NCBI GenBank assembly: GCA_016875335.1
Contig: VGRO01000001.1
Coordinates: forward strand, 79,955-143,954
From: Deltaproteobacteria bacterium
GTDB taxonomy: Bacteria; Myxococcota_A; UBA9042
Direction of reading: 5' to 3'
DNA length: 64,000 nucleotides
Part shown: one piece after another, positions 9,491 through 19,673 of the stretch
Position numbering within the stretch: position 1 is the first letter of the stretch
Layout: each line of letters opens with the position of its first letter
Notes under the pieces: generated by a model
The model's input: the letters and a program-made list of their open reading frames with translations, nothing else
Told to the model about the DNA's origin: nothing
Database searches by the model: none
Program-made: the position numbers and the translations under genes

Positions 9491-10483
9491 CTACGCCGGC
9501 TGCAGCGTCGCCAAACCTGCCATTGCGGGCGCTGGCACGCCCTCGATCCGCGCGTAGTAGAGGCGGGCGGCCGCCGCAGCCATGGCCTTGCTGTCCCCAC
9601 TGAACTCGGCGGAATGCAAGACGTTCAGGTGTTCGACGGCGTGGAACGGCACGGTGCGCGGAGCGCGATACCACGGCGCGGTCTTGGCCAGCACTGGCGG
9701 TTGACAGCGCGCCAACAGCAGCACGACCGGAACGCGGGCGCGGACCGCCATCTCGAAGGCGCCCCGCTTGAACGGGTGCAAACCGTTTTCCGGCGACCGC
9801 GTGCCTTCGGGAAAAACCAGCACAGGCAGGCCCGCCGCCAACCGCTCGGCTGCCTCGGCCAACACCCGCGCGTTGTCCGCCGACGTCCCGGAACCGCCGT
9901 CGACATGCCAGCAGTGGCGCAGCAGGTTGCCAAGCAAGAGCCCGCGGAACAGCGGACCCTTGACGACACACGCCACGGTCGGCGCGGCCGCCAAGACCGC
10001 CGTGACGTCCACCAGGGTCGGGTGGTTGCAGACGACCACGCACGGCCCCGCGGGCAATCCGAGTCGTGTGGAGCGCGGGTCCGCCTTGAGCAGGAACCCC
10101 CAGCGCATGCCGTCGTGGAACAACCGGAACGCGCCGCGCACGATGGCCTGAGCGCGCGCCACCCGCGCCAGCCGGTCGCCGCCCCGCAGCCCGGCCAAGG
10201 GCAACACCACCCACGACAGCATCAGGCCGCCCAGATAGAAGGTCGCGAACGTCCACGCCGTCAGGACGACGCGCAGCACTTGGCCAGCGGGCACGAGCAA
10301 CGACAACGGCGGCTCCGGGCCTGGCGCAAGGTGCGTCGCGGCCAGCATCCGGCCGGCATGGCGAGCGACGAAGGTGCGCGGGGGCCGCCGGAGCGGCCCA
10401 AGGGTAGCGCGCAGGCGACAGGGCGGCAAGGGGTTGCGCGCGGCCACGGTTCCGTTGCTCTCGGCGCATCTGTGCGTTGTCAT
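9491..10483 (-). CDS. 1-acyl-glycerol-3-phosphate acyltransferase (PlsC-like)
   Basis: CVVVCNHPTLVDVTAVLAA (NHxxxxD) and LVFPEGTRSPENGLHPFKRGAFEMA. Confidence 0.85.
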   Translation of the reverse strand: MTTHRCAESNGTVAARNPLPPCRLRATLGPLRRPPRTFVARHAGRMLAATHLAPGPEPPLSLLVPAGQVLRVVLTAWTFATFYLGGLMLSWVVLPLAGLRGGDRLARVARAQAIVRGAFRLFHDGMRWGFLLKADPRSTRLGLPAGPCVVVCNHPTLVDVTAVLAAAPTVACVVKGPLFRGLLLGNLLRHCWHVDGGSGTSADNARVLAEAAERLAAGLPVLVFPEGTRSPENGLHPFKRGAFEMAVRARVPVVLLLARCQPPVLAKTAPWYRAPRTVPFHAVEHLNVLHSAEFSGDSKAMAAAAARLYYARIEGVPAPAMAGLATLQPA

Positions 10484-10699
10484 TGCGCTGCGGTACGCAC
10501 GACCACAGCGGGCGTCGTCGCTCCGGGAATCACCCCGGCCTGATCGGCATCAGGAATCTCCGTCCGGGAGGACCCCTGCGTTCGGATTCGGGCACGGCGC
10601 GAGGGTGCCTTCCGCTGGCCACAGTTCCCCAACGTTCGCACCCGCGCTACACTGCCGGCCCTCGCCGTGGCGCCCTGCCTCGGCCGCCCCGGGTGTCCG

Positions 10700-11719
10700 A
10701 TGCCGCGCATGAACATGGTCCAGGCCATCAATGACGCCCTTTTCGTGGCCATGCGGCGCGATCGCGATGTCGTCGTGCTCGGCGAAGACGTAGGCCGGTT
10801 CGGGGGCGTGTTTCGCGCAACTGTGGGCTTGCAGCAGGAATTCGGCGACGATCGGGTCATCGACACGCCGCTGGCCGAATCGGGCATCATCGGCACCGCG
10901 ATCGGCATGGCCATGTACGGGCTGCGACCGGTGGCCGAGATACAGTTCAGCGACTTCATCTATCCGGCGTACGACCAGATCGTCAATGAACTCGCCAAGT
11001 CCCGCTACCGGTCGGGCGGCGAATTCCCGGCGCCGATGGTCATCCGCACGCCTTTTGGCGGCGGCATCCGCGGCGGCCACTACCATTCGCAGTCGCCCGA
11101 GGCGGTCTTTTGCCACCAGGCCGGTCTCGTCGTCGTTGCTCCGAGCAACCCCTACGACGCCAAGGGAATCTTGCTGAGCGCCATCGAGCGGCCCGACCCG
11201 GTGTTGGTGTTTGAACCCAAACGCGTCTACCGCGGGCCCGACCACGGCACCAATTGGACGGCACACCCCAAAAGCGAAGTACCCGAGGGCGCCTACACCG
11301 TGCCGATCGGCACCGCCGAACTGGTGCGGACCTTGTCGGGCCACGGCACGCCGGTGTCGTTGCTGACCTATGGCGCCATGGTGCACACCTGTGCCAAGGC
11401 GGCGGAACTGGCCCAAGAACACGGCGTGGACGTCGAGCTCATCGACTTGCGCAGCCTTGTCCCGTTGGACCTGCAAGCTGTGGTCGCGACGGGCCGAAAG
11501 ACCGGCCGGGTCGTCGTCGCCAACGAAGCACCGCGCACCTGTGGCTACGCTGCCGAACTGGTCGCGTTGGTCATGGAGCACTGCTTTGACTGGCTGCAGG
11601 CGCCCGTGGCCCGGGTCACGGGCTTGGACACGCCGTTTCCGTACACGTTGGAGAACGCGTACATGCCGGATCCGCAGCGCGTGTTGCGCGCGATCCTGAC
11701 AACGGCGGCCTACAACTAG
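10700..11719 (+). CDS. 2-oxoacid dehydrogenase E1 component beta subunit
   Basis: MPRMNMVQAINDALFVAMRRDRDVVVLGEDVGRFGGVFRATVGLQQEFGDDRVIDTPLAESGIIGTAIGMAMYGLRPVAEIQF; upstream in-frame start at 10667 possible. Confidence 0.92.
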   Translation: MPRMNMVQAINDALFVAMRRDRDVVVLGEDVGRFGGVFRATVGLQQEFGDDRVIDTPLAESGIIGTAIGMAMYGLRPVAEIQFSDFIYPAYDQIVNELAKSRYRSGGEFPAPMVIRTPFGGGIRGGHYHSQSPEAVFCHQAGLVVVAPSNPYDAKGILLSAIERPDPVLVFEPKRVYRGPDHGTNWTAHPKSEVPEGAYTVPIGTAELVRTLSGHGTPVSLLTYGAMVHTCAKAAELAQEHGVDVELIDLRSLVPLDLQAVVATGRKTGRVVVANEAPRTCGYAAELVALVMEHCFDWLQAPVARVTGLDTPFPYTLENAYMPDPQRVLRAILTTAAYN

Positions 11720-11752
11720 ATCGGGCCCGAGGGTCAACATCGAGGGGGCATC

Positions 11753-13051
11753 GTGGCGTTCCTTTTCAAGCTGCCGGATATCGGCGAGGGCGTGGTCGAG
11801 GGCGAGTTGACCAAGTGGCTGGTCGAGGACGGACAGGCCGTCGCCGAGGACACGCCGCTTTTCGAGGTGCTGACCGACAAAGTTTCGGCGGTCATTCCGA
11901 GCCCGCGCAAGGGCACAGTGGTGGTTCGGCATTTCAAGGAGGGCGACATGGTGCCGGTGGGCGCCGTGGTCGTGACCATCGACGAAGCCGCGGGTGCCAC
12001 TCATCCCGCGCCGGAACCGGAATCGGCTCAAAAACCGCCCAAAACGGCCGCTCAGGCGTCCACGGTCACAGCGACCCTGGTCCACCTGCCGCCTGTCGCG
12101 CAGCGCGCCCCCGACGAACGGGTGCGGGCCGCTCCGGCGACGCGCAAGCTGGCGCGCGAGATGGGCGTGGAACTGTTCGAGGTGCCCGGCACCGGCGAAG
12201 AGGGGCGCGTCACCCGCGACGACGTGATGGCCTGGGCGCAACGCGTGGCGCAAGGAACCAGCAAGCCGGCCGCAGCACCTGAACCTCCGCCATCCCCAGC
12301 GCAGCAACCGCCGACGTCGGCCAGGCCGGCACCCAAGCCCATCGAGCGCGGCCCGGACGAGTCCCGAGAACGCCTCAAGGGTCTGCGCAAGCGCATCCAC
12401 GCCAAGATGCGCGAGAGCAAGGACATCGCCGCCCATTTCACGTACGTGGACGAGGTCGATTTCACGGCAATCAACGAGATGCGGACGGCCCTGGAGCGCT
12501 TTGGCGTCAGGGCCACGTTCCTGCCGTTCGTCCTCAAGGCGGTGTGTCTGGCGCTCAAGAAGCCGGAATTTCGCTACCTGAACGCGAGCGTGGACGACGC
12601 CGCTGGCGAAATCGTGGTCAAGCACCGCTGCCACATCGGCGTCGCCGCGGCGACGGACGCGGGCCTGGTGGTGCCGGTGGTCAAGGACGCCGACCAGTTG
12701 TCGATGCGGCAGTTGGTGGACGAGGTCAAGCGCCTTGGCGAAGGTGCGCGCGACGGCAAGCTGGCGGCCGAGGACATGAGCGGGTCGACGTTCACGATCA
12801 CCAGCCTGGGCAAGCTGGGCGGCATGTTTGCCACGCCCATCATCAACTACCCGGAGGCCGCGATCCTCGGGCTGCACAAGGTCGAGAAGCGGCCGGTGGT
12901 GGTGGGGGACCAGATCGTCATCCGCGAGCGCATGTACATGTCGTGCAGCTTTGACCACCGGCTGATCGACGGCCACGTCGGCGCGGCCTTCGTGCAGGCG
13001 GTCAAGGGGTACCTGGAAGAGCCGGTGTCGATGATGGTCGAGTTGGTGTAG
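11753..13051 (+). CDS. Dihydrolipoamide acyltransferase (E2) of a 2-oxoacid dehydrogenase complex
   Basis: Lipoyl domain ...FEVLTDKVSAVIPSPRKG..., E3-binding domain, catalytic C-terminus ...CSFDHRLIDGHVGAAF. Confidence 0.92.
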   Translation: MAFLFKLPDIGEGVVEGELTKWLVEDGQAVAEDTPLFEVLTDKVSAVIPSPRKGTVVVRHFKEGDMVPVGAVVVTIDEAAGATHPAPEPESAQKPPKTAAQASTVTATLVHLPPVAQRAPDERVRAAPATRKLAREMGVELFEVPGTGEEGRVTRDDVMAWAQRVAQGTSKPAAAPEPPPSPAQQPPTSARPAPKPIERGPDESRERLKGLRKRIHAKMRESKDIAAHFTYVDEVDFTAINEMRTALERFGVRATFLPFVLKAVCLALKKPEFRYLNASVDDAAGEIVVKHRCHIGVAAATDAGLVVPVVKDADQLSMRQLVDEVKRLGEGARDGKLAAEDMSGSTFTITSLGKLGGMFATPIINYPEAAILGLHKVEKRPVVVGDQIVIRERMYMSCSFDHRLIDGHVGAAFVQAVKGYLEEPVSMMVELV

Positions 13052-13169
13052 GCGCTCGATCGCGCTGCCAGTCCAAGGGGCAGAGCGACCTTCGCCGCGA
13101 CGCCGTTGCGATCCACATCAGGTCGGAAACCACAGCATTGTCAACGCCCTGAACAAAGCCCCCCTCCGT

Positions 13170-13952
13170 TCACACCCCGTCCCCCCGGCATTTCCAGACC
13201 GCCGCGCCGGAACCAGCCACGCCCAGCAGCAGCAGCGCTGCAAGTGCGCCCGGAATCTCGCCGGCCATGTTCGCCGCGGTCAACTCCTTGCCAGGCAGGG
13301 TCTGCACCAGCGTGCCGATGTACACCGACGGCGACAGCTTGGCAGCCAGGTCCACCCACTGCGCCATCAGCAGGTCCACGGCGACCAAGTAGCCGAGCCC
13401 AAGGCCCGTCGCCGCTTTGAACAGCGCGCCCATGCCCAGGAAGATTCCCGCGTAGGCAAAGCCGCCAAACAGCGCCGCCAGCACCTGCCGCGTCATGTAG
13501 CCGACGTCGGGCGAATACAGCGTGCCCAGCATCAGCCCGGCCGTGCCCGCCATCATGGCGGCGCCCAGCGCACAGACCAGGATCGCCACCGCAAGCAGCC
13601 GGCCGATCGGCAATGCGACCGGCGCGCGCGGCTTGAGCAGCAAGAGCGGCAGCGCCCCTGCCTCGGCGTCGTCGCGAATGGCCGACACGCCCAGCCCCAG
13701 CGCACACAACGCCAGCGCCCGCATCGCAAAGTGCTGGTAGAACCGTCCGATGGTGCTGCTGTCGTCGATCGACAGCCGCGCAAGTCCTGCGGCCGCCGCG
13801 ACCGGCAGGGCCACCAGGAGCAAGTACGGCCACATGCGCCGCAGGGTCAAGGTGTTGCGCAGGTGCTGCGTCGCATGCAGGGCAATCGCCGCGCCCATCG
13901 ACAAGCGGCCGGGCCACGACACGTCGGTCAAGCTGAAGGTCGCCTGCGTCAT
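13170..13952 (-). CDS. ABC-2 type transporter permease
   Basis: Multiple TM segments, adjacent to ABC ATPase; MTQATFSLTDVSWPG... Confidence 0.7.
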   Translation of the reverse strand: MTQATFSLTDVSWPGRLSMGAAIALHATQHLRNTLTLRRMWPYLLLVALPVAAAAGLARLSIDDSSTIGRFYQHFAMRALALCALGLGVSAIRDDAEAGALPLLLLKPRAPVALPIGRLLAVAILVCALGAAMMAGTAGLMLGTLYSPDVGYMTRQVLAALFGGFAYAGIFLGMGALFKAATGLGLGYLVAVDLLMAQWVDLAAKLSPSVYIGTLVQTLPGKELTAANMAGEIPGALAALLLLGVAGSGAAVWKCRGDGV

Positions 13953-13954
13953 GG

Positions 13955-14914
13955 TCACCGCACCTCTGCGGCCAGTGCCGCGAAAAGACTGACGAGATCG
14001 TCGCCCTGGGTGTCCACACGTTCCACTGCCACGCCGCTGGCGAGCACCGCGTGCGGCAATGCCCGACAAAGAGCTTCCGCGTCGGCGGCCTGCACGGTCA
14101 GCACATCGTTGCCAGCCGAGTCGACGCGCACCAGCGTCACCGGGGCCTTCGCCAGCAATTCGCGGGCCAGTGAGCGGGCGTCGGAGCATGAAATCTTGAG
14201 CAGCGTCGCTTGGTTGTGTAGCAGGTCCCGGATGTCTTCCTGGTGGCCCGCGGCGACCAAGCGACCCTTGAACAGCAGCACCAGGTGGCTGGCCAGCGCC
14301 TCGACTTCCTCAAGGATGTGGCTCGACACCACCACGCACGCGCCCGCGGACGCGGCTTCGTGCATCAGCGCCGCCACCTCGCGACGCCACACGGGGTCCA
14401 GGGCATTGAGCGGCTCGTCCAGCAGCAAAAGGGTCGCGGGCAATGCGAACGCCTGGGCAATCTTGACCCGTTGGCGCTGACCGCGCGACAGCGTCTCCAA
14501 CTTGGCGTCTTTCTTGGCGTCCAGGCCCAGGCGGTCGAGCATCTGACCGGCCCGCTGCCAAGCGTAGCTTGCGGGGCAACCGCTCAGCCGCAGCATGCCG
14601 GTCAGCCACTGCATCACAGTCAGTCGCCGCGGCATCTGGTCGTTGTCGGTACACAGGTTGACGCGGTTGTCCAAACCCGGGTCGCGACGGCCCAACTCGC
14701 CCAGCCAGCGCACCTGCCCGGAGCTTGGTGCAACCAGGCCGGCAGCGAGGTTGAGCCAGGTGGTCTTGCCGGCGCCGTTCGGCCCCAGCAGGCCCACCAC
14801 CCCCGGCTGCAACTCGACCGAACAGTCGAGCAGTGCGACACGCGACCCAAAGGCCCGGGTCACGCGCTGGAATGCCACCACCGGCCGGGCCGTGGGGTGT
14901 GCGAAGGTGGCCAT
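13955..14914 (-). CDS. ABC transporter ATP-binding protein
   Basis: GLLGPNGAGKTTWLNLAAG, ETLSRGQRQRVKIAQAFALPATLLLLDEPLNALDP. Confidence 0.93.
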   Translation of the reverse strand: MATFAHPTARPVVAFQRVTRAFGSRVALLDCSVELQPGVVGLLGPNGAGKTTWLNLAAGLVAPSSGQVRWLGELGRRDPGLDNRVNLCTDNDQMPRRLTVMQWLTGMLRLSGCPASYAWQRAGQMLDRLGLDAKKDAKLETLSRGQRQRVKIAQAFALPATLLLLDEPLNALDPVWRREVAALMHEAASAGACVVVSSHILEEVEALASHLVLLFKGRLVAAGHQEDIRDLLHNQATLLKISCSDARSLARELLAKAPVTLVRVDSAGNDVLTVQAADAEALCRALPHAVLASGVAVERVDTQGDDLVSLFAALAAEVR

Positions 14915-15880
14915 CTACGATCGCCCCTTGCCCAGCGGCGGATTGGCCAAGAAGCGCTGCAGGGACCACCAAGCACCAGCGGTCAGGGCGATCCACAGCA
15001 CCAAGCCGCCAGCTGCCGCTACCGCATGGGTGTTCGGCGGCCGCGCCGGGTCGATCGGAAACGACAGCAGCACCCACGCCGCCGACATCGCATGGTGCAA
15101 GTCGAGCGCCCGCGCCGCCGACTCGCGGCCCCACGCGGCCTGCGCCACCCACGACGCGGCGGTGCTGCCCAAGATGACGCCGCCAAATGCCAGCGGCGCC
15201 GAACTCGGGTTTCGCACGATGGCGCCCGCCGCCAAAGCGACCAGCGACGCCATCGCTACGGCCGCCGCGGCCGACAGCGCCTGGCCCACCAGCAGGGCCA
15301 GCCACCACAGTGCGCCTGCCGCGCCCGGCAACGGGCACCCACCGGGCTGCAGCCCGTATTGCGACAGCAGCACGACGATGAGCAGCACCGCGGGAGCCAA
15401 GATCTGGCCCAGGCCACTCAGACACGCCGCGCCCCACCGCGCGAATAGGTAGTGGGGCCGCAACACCGGCCGCGAAAAGTACAACAACAACGCACCTTCG
15501 TGGGCGTCGCGGGCGATCTGCGGTGCCACCTGGGTCGCAAGGCCGACCAGCAGCAGCCCAGTGGTGATGAGACCATGATAGTGCAGCAGCGTCGCGACCC
15601 ACTTGGCCTGATCAGCCACCGGCACGGCCAGGCCTTGGACATCGAACTTGGCGCGCACGATCGCGACGGCGGCCATCACAAGCGCCGACAGCACAAAAAA
15701 CACGGCGAAAATCTTGGACTTGGTGGTGCGCCACTGGTCGCGCGCGAAGACAAGCAACAGCATCCGCAGACGCTGGCTCTCGGCCACCCGCGCACCGGCG
15801 TGGCGCGCGTAACCGCCCGGCTCGAACACCACGGCGCCTTTTTGGCCCGGTGGCCGCGTGTTCAAGGTCGCCCCGTTCAC
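14915..15880 (-). CDS. ABC-2 type transporter permease
   Basis: GTG start overlapping upstream stop; hydrophobic, adjacent to ATPases. Confidence 0.7.
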   Translation of the reverse strand: MNGATLNTRPPGQKGAVVFEPGGYARHAGARVAESQRLRMLLLVFARDQWRTTKSKIFAVFFVLSALVMAAVAIVRAKFDVQGLAVPVADQAKWVATLLHYHGLITTGLLLVGLATQVAPQIARDAHEGALLLYFSRPVLRPHYLFARWGAACLSGLGQILAPAVLLIVVLLSQYGLQPGGCPLPGAAGALWWLALLVGQALSAAAAVAMASLVALAAGAIVRNPSSAPLAFGGVILGSTAASWVAQAAWGRESAARALDLHHAMSAAWVLLSFPIDPARPPNTHAVAAAGGLVLWIALTAGAWWSLQRFLANPPLGKGRS

Positions 15881-16872
15881 ATGGCCCCCTGTCGCTGTGC
15901 ACCAGCTTGGCGGCGCAACGGATCGTCGATGCGCAGGTGGCGCACGAACGCCGAACCCATGTCCTCTTCGAGCGGACCGAAGGCCCGCACGCCTACGCCC
16001 GCGCCGACACACAGGCTCCACAGCATCGCAGCGGCGTCCGCCGGCGCCGAAACCACGACGCTGCGGCCCTCGACCTCGCACTCCAATCCCGCTGCGCGCA
16101 CGGCGCTGGCCAAGTTTTGGGCGTCGCCGACCACGCGGATCTTCCACCGCGATCCAGTGCCCGACTTGAACCCCGCGACCGTGCCGTTGTAGCCGACCTG
16201 GCCGCGAGACAGCAGCACGACGTGGTCACAGACCGCCTCGACATCGGGCAACACGTGCGTGCTCAACACCACGGCGACCCCGGCGGCGGCGATCTCGGCG
16301 ACCAAGTCCAGCATCTGCTGGCGACCCTCGGGGTCGAGCCCGGCGGTCGGTTCGTCGAGGATCAACAGCTCGGGGCCGTGCGCCATCGCCATCGCCAGTC
16401 GCAGCCGTTGGCGCATGCCCAGCGAATACGACGCGCCGAGCCGATAGCGCGCGTCGGCCAAGCCGCACAGATCGAGGGCCTGGTGGGCCCGGCTGCGCGC
16501 GTCCGTCGCGGACAGGCCGCTGAGCTGCGCGGCGTGCACCACCTGTTCGATGCCGTTGAGCCCCGGAAAAAGGCTATCGTCTTCAGGCATGTAGCCCACG
16601 CGCGCCAGCACATCGAGGGTGTGGTCGGGCATGGCGCGACCGAGCACGTCCACCGTGCCGCTGTCCGGGATTTCCAGGCCGAGCAGCAAGCGGAAAAGCG
16701 TGGACTTGCCCGCGCCATTGGGCCCGAGCAGACCGACCGCGCCCTTGGGCAGGTCTAGTTCAACGTCGCGCAGCGCGATCAACTCGTCGTAGGTCTTGGT
16801 CACGCCGCGCAACGCTGCCACCGGTTCGGTGGCGGGCGGCGGTGGGGCAGCATCGGCGGGCGGCGTCGGCAC
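15877..16872 (-). CDS. ABC transporter ATP-binding protein
   Basis: GLLGPNGAGKSTLFRLLLG, YSLGMRQRLRLAMAMAHGPELLILDEPTAGLDPEGRQ. Confidence 0.93.
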   Translation of the reverse strand: MPTPPADAAPPPPATEPVAALRGVTKTYDELIALRDVELDLPKGAVGLLGPNGAGKSTLFRLLLGLEIPDSGTVDVLGRAMPDHTLDVLARVGYMPEDDSLFPGLNGIEQVVHAAQLSGLSATDARSRAHQALDLCGLADARYRLGASYSLGMRQRLRLAMAMAHGPELLILDEPTAGLDPEGRQQMLDLVAEIAAAGVAVVLSTHVLPDVEAVCDHVVLLSRGQVGYNGTVAGFKSGTGSRWKIRVVGDAQNLASAVRAAGLECEVEGRSVVVSAPADAAAMLWSLCVGAGVGVRAFGPLEEDMGSAFVRHLRIDDPLRRQAGAQRQGAM

Positions 16873-16950
16873 GCGGCGATGGTGCCACTGGCCGGCGCAA
16901 AGCGGAAGGCCGGATTGCCGGCGCGCCGCGCCCCTCGGTATCCTGGGCCC

Positions 16951-17724
16951 ATGAAGCCCCTCGCCCTGTCTGCCCTTGTCCTTGTCGTCGCCTGTGCAGA
17001 GGCGCCTGTGCCTGCGGCTGTCGATGCGGGCGCCGATGTGTTCGTCCCGCCTGGCTTCGGTCGATCTTGCGAACCAGCAACCGGCTGCGCCAAGGGTTTG
17101 CTCTGCCTGAAAAGCGACTATTCGGTCAAGCCGTTCTGCACGGCCCACTGCCCGAGCGCCCAGGTCAAGGACTATTGCAAGCAGTCGGAGTTGGCCGGCG
17201 CCGCCGCCTTGTGCGTGCAGATGCCCAAGGAGTTCCAGGGACCCAAGGATCCGCTGTGCCTGCCCTTGTGCGGCAATCTCGCCGAGTGCCTCACCGCCAA
17301 CCCCGACTGGGAGGTCTGCGCCAAGCCGAGCTACAAGAACCAGCTTCTTTTCAACGATTTGCCGACCAAGGCCTGCCAGAGTCCGAGCGCGCACGGCCAA
17401 ATCCAGGTCGACCCGGTGCTGTGCGACTGGCAGGACAAGGCCGCCGCGCTGCCGCAGTTCGCCGAAGCCAAGCAGGCGTGCCTCGCCGTGTGCAAGAGCA
17501 TCTTGAAATCATGCCAACTGTGGCCCAAGGGCAAGTCCGAAGACTGCTGCGGCTGGGCGTGCTTCCAATGGCTGACTCCGGGCGGCAAGCTCGACAACAA
17601 ACGGCTGTCGGGCACGATCAAATGCCTCAACACCGCGTATGCGGCCTTCTTGGGCACACCCCAAGTCTGCACCGGCTGGAAAGAACAGTGCGGCGAACTG
17701 CCTGCCTGGGTGCAGGCGCCGTAG
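16951..17724 (+). CDS. Cys-rich putative lipoprotein
   Basis: MKPLALSALVLVVACAEAPVPAAVDAG... lipobox-like VVAC, many Cys pairs. Confidence 0.75.
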   Translation: MKPLALSALVLVVACAEAPVPAAVDAGADVFVPPGFGRSCEPATGCAKGLLCLKSDYSVKPFCTAHCPSAQVKDYCKQSELAGAAALCVQMPKEFQGPKDPLCLPLCGNLAECLTANPDWEVCAKPSYKNQLLFNDLPTKACQSPSAHGQIQVDPVLCDWQDKAAALPQFAEAKQACLAVCKSILKSCQLWPKGKSEDCCGWACFQWLTPGGKLDNKRLSGTIKCLNTAYAAFLGTPQVCTGWKEQCGELPAWVQAP

Positions 17725-17828
17725 TTCCGTGCGGGTGCGGCGAAAAACTTGCGCAACGGACAGCGCAGTTACAATGGGACTGGGCACGAATCCGCGGCCG
17801 GTCTGCGCGTTGTGCCCGGCGTGCCACC

Positions 17829-18470
17829 ATGGGCACCGAAGAGGCTGCGATGTTCTCCACCCTGCGCACCTGGACCGCCGCGGCGGTTGTCCTGGCGCTG
17901 ACCCTGGCCGCGCCCGCCCAGGCCGTCGAGGTCTACCTGAACGGTGTGCGCATCAGTTCGCTCAAGAACGCGGAATTGCTGCACTGCTCGGTCAAGTTCG
18001 ACGTCAACGGCGACGTGCACATCCTGTCGCCCGGCTATCGCATCGAACAGGGACCGGACGGTGGCCAAAAGGTCGCCGGCCAGAGCGACTACGAGAAAGC
18101 CAGGACGCCTCAAGCCAAGACCAAGATGCGCTATGTGCTTGCGTACGAGCCCAACCCCAAGGTCAACTTCGCGTTCGAGGTGTGGGTCAACGGCAAGCTT
18201 TTCCAGAAGATTGGGCTGGAGTCCGCCAAGTTCACCATCGAACTGACCCAGGACCTCACCGTCGGCGGCAACGTGGTGCGCATCGTCGCCAAGCCCGGCG
18301 ATGCGCCTCCCGGCGGCAGCGAAGCCGACATCACGGCGTTGCGCATCTATCGTGGCGAGGCGACCGGTGACGGCACCTTCCGTGCCAAGGCGCCCGCTGT
18401 GTGGGAACTGGTGCGATCGGCCATCGACCGCAACCCGCTCGACCGCTCGTACACGGTCTACGCTGAGTAG
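17829..18470 (+). CDS. Secreted hypothetical protein (start may be 17850)
   Basis: MFSTLRTWTAAAVVLALTLAAPAQAVEVYLNGVRIS: signal peptide. Confidence 0.7.
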   Translation: MGTEEAAMFSTLRTWTAAAVVLALTLAAPAQAVEVYLNGVRISSLKNAELLHCSVKFDVNGDVHILSPGYRIEQGPDGGQKVAGQSDYEKARTPQAKTKMRYVLAYEPNPKVNFAFEVWVNGKLFQKIGLESAKFTIELTQDLTVGGNVVRIVAKPGDAPPGGSEADITALRIYRGEATGDGTFRAKAPAVWELVRSAIDRNPLDRSYTVYAE

Positions 18471-18479
18471 TCGGCCCGC

Positions 18480-19514
18480 GTGTCCACTGACCGCGGCCGT
18501 TTCGGAGCTGGCGACGGCCAGTTGCGCGATGCCGTGCGCGCCCGCGCAGTGGTCCTGCGCGCCATCCGTCAGTTCTTCGATCGCCGCGGGTTCCTGGAAG
18601 TCGATCCGCCCCAAGTCGCGACCAGCCCTGGCCTCGAGGTGCACCTCGACGCCATGCGGGTGGACCTGCGCGCCGGCATGGGCGGCCGGCCTGTGGTCCG
18701 GTACCTGACCACCAGCCCCGAATACTATTGCAAGCGCCTGCTTTCCGCGGGTTTCGAGCGCATCTATGCGTTGCAGCACGCCTTCCGCTCCGGCGAGTCG
18801 GGGGCGCACCACAACCCCGAGTTCATGATGCTGGAGTGGTACCGAGCGGGCGCGGGGTGGCGGCACATCGCGGCCGACGTGCGCGCTCTGCTCGGCCATT
18901 GCGCCAGCGCCCTGCGCGCGGCCGGGTTCGACGGCGCGTGCGGCGAGCGGTCGCGCTACGATCCGCAGCAGCCTTGGACGAGGCTCGGCGTCCGCGCGGC
19001 GCTGCGCCGTTGGGCCGGTTTCGACCCCATCGGCCCGCCAGACCGCGTCCTCGCGCGGGCGCGAAGGGCTGGCGTCGAGGTGCGCGCTGGCGACACGGTG
19101 GCCGATGTGCTGGTACAGGCGCTGGTAGAACGCGTCGAACCTCGCCTGCGCGACCTGCCGGTGGTCGTGTTGGCGCCTTGGCCCGCGGTGTTGGCCTCGC
19201 TGGCCCGCCCGGTGCCCGGGCGACCGGAGTTGGCCGAGCGATTCGAGGTCTATCTGCGCGGCGTGGAACTGGCGAACGGCTTTGGCGAACTTACCGATGC
19301 GGGCGAGCAGCGCCGGCGCTTCGAACAGGACCTCGCAGATCGGCAGCGCCTGGGCAAGCCCGCGTATCCCATGGACGAGCGCTTCCTTGCGGCGCTGGCC
19401 GACGGCATGCCGCCCGCCTCTGGGGTCGCCCTGGGCGTGGATCGGATGCTGATGGCGCTACTAGGCCTGGGGAACGTCCGCGGCGTCATGGCCTTTCCGT
19501 TCGACCAGGCTTGA
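18480..19514 (+). CDS. epmA: EF-P (R)-beta-lysine ligase-like class II lysyl-tRNA synthetase paralog
   Basis: FFDRRGFLEVDPPQVATSPGLEVHLDAM...LTTSPEYYCKRLLSAGFERIYALQHAFRSGESGAHHNPEFMMLEWYR; lacks the N-terminal anticodon-binding domain. Confidence 0.82.
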   Translation: MSTDRGRFGAGDGQLRDAVRARAVVLRAIRQFFDRRGFLEVDPPQVATSPGLEVHLDAMRVDLRAGMGGRPVVRYLTTSPEYYCKRLLSAGFERIYALQHAFRSGESGAHHNPEFMMLEWYRAGAGWRHIAADVRALLGHCASALRAAGFDGACGERSRYDPQQPWTRLGVRAALRRWAGFDPIGPPDRVLARARRAGVEVRAGDTVADVLVQALVERVEPRLRDLPVVVLAPWPAVLASLARPVPGRPELAERFEVYLRGVELANGFGELTDAGEQRRRFEQDLADRQRLGKPAYPMDERFLAALADGMPPASGVALGVDRMLMALLGLGNVRGVMAFPFDQA

Positions 19515-19673
19515 CGTGGGGTTGACCGTGGCGGCGCGCGGGCCTACAATGCTCGGCCTTGCGCGGCGGCCCATGTGCAGTCGCCGCTGCCATTTTTGGC
19601 GAGATTTCAACGCAGTCCGAACTCCGCCGTGCGACCAAGCTGCCTTGCCGGCAGCCTGACCTCAGAGGATCCA

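Noticed and set aside
10550-12976. 808-aa minus-strand ORF
   Set aside because: Antisense to the E1-beta and E2 genes; no recognisable motif.
13170-16872. Two tandem ABC-2 units as unusual
   Set aside because: Paired permease/ATPase genes with overlapping ends are common; nothing further stands out.
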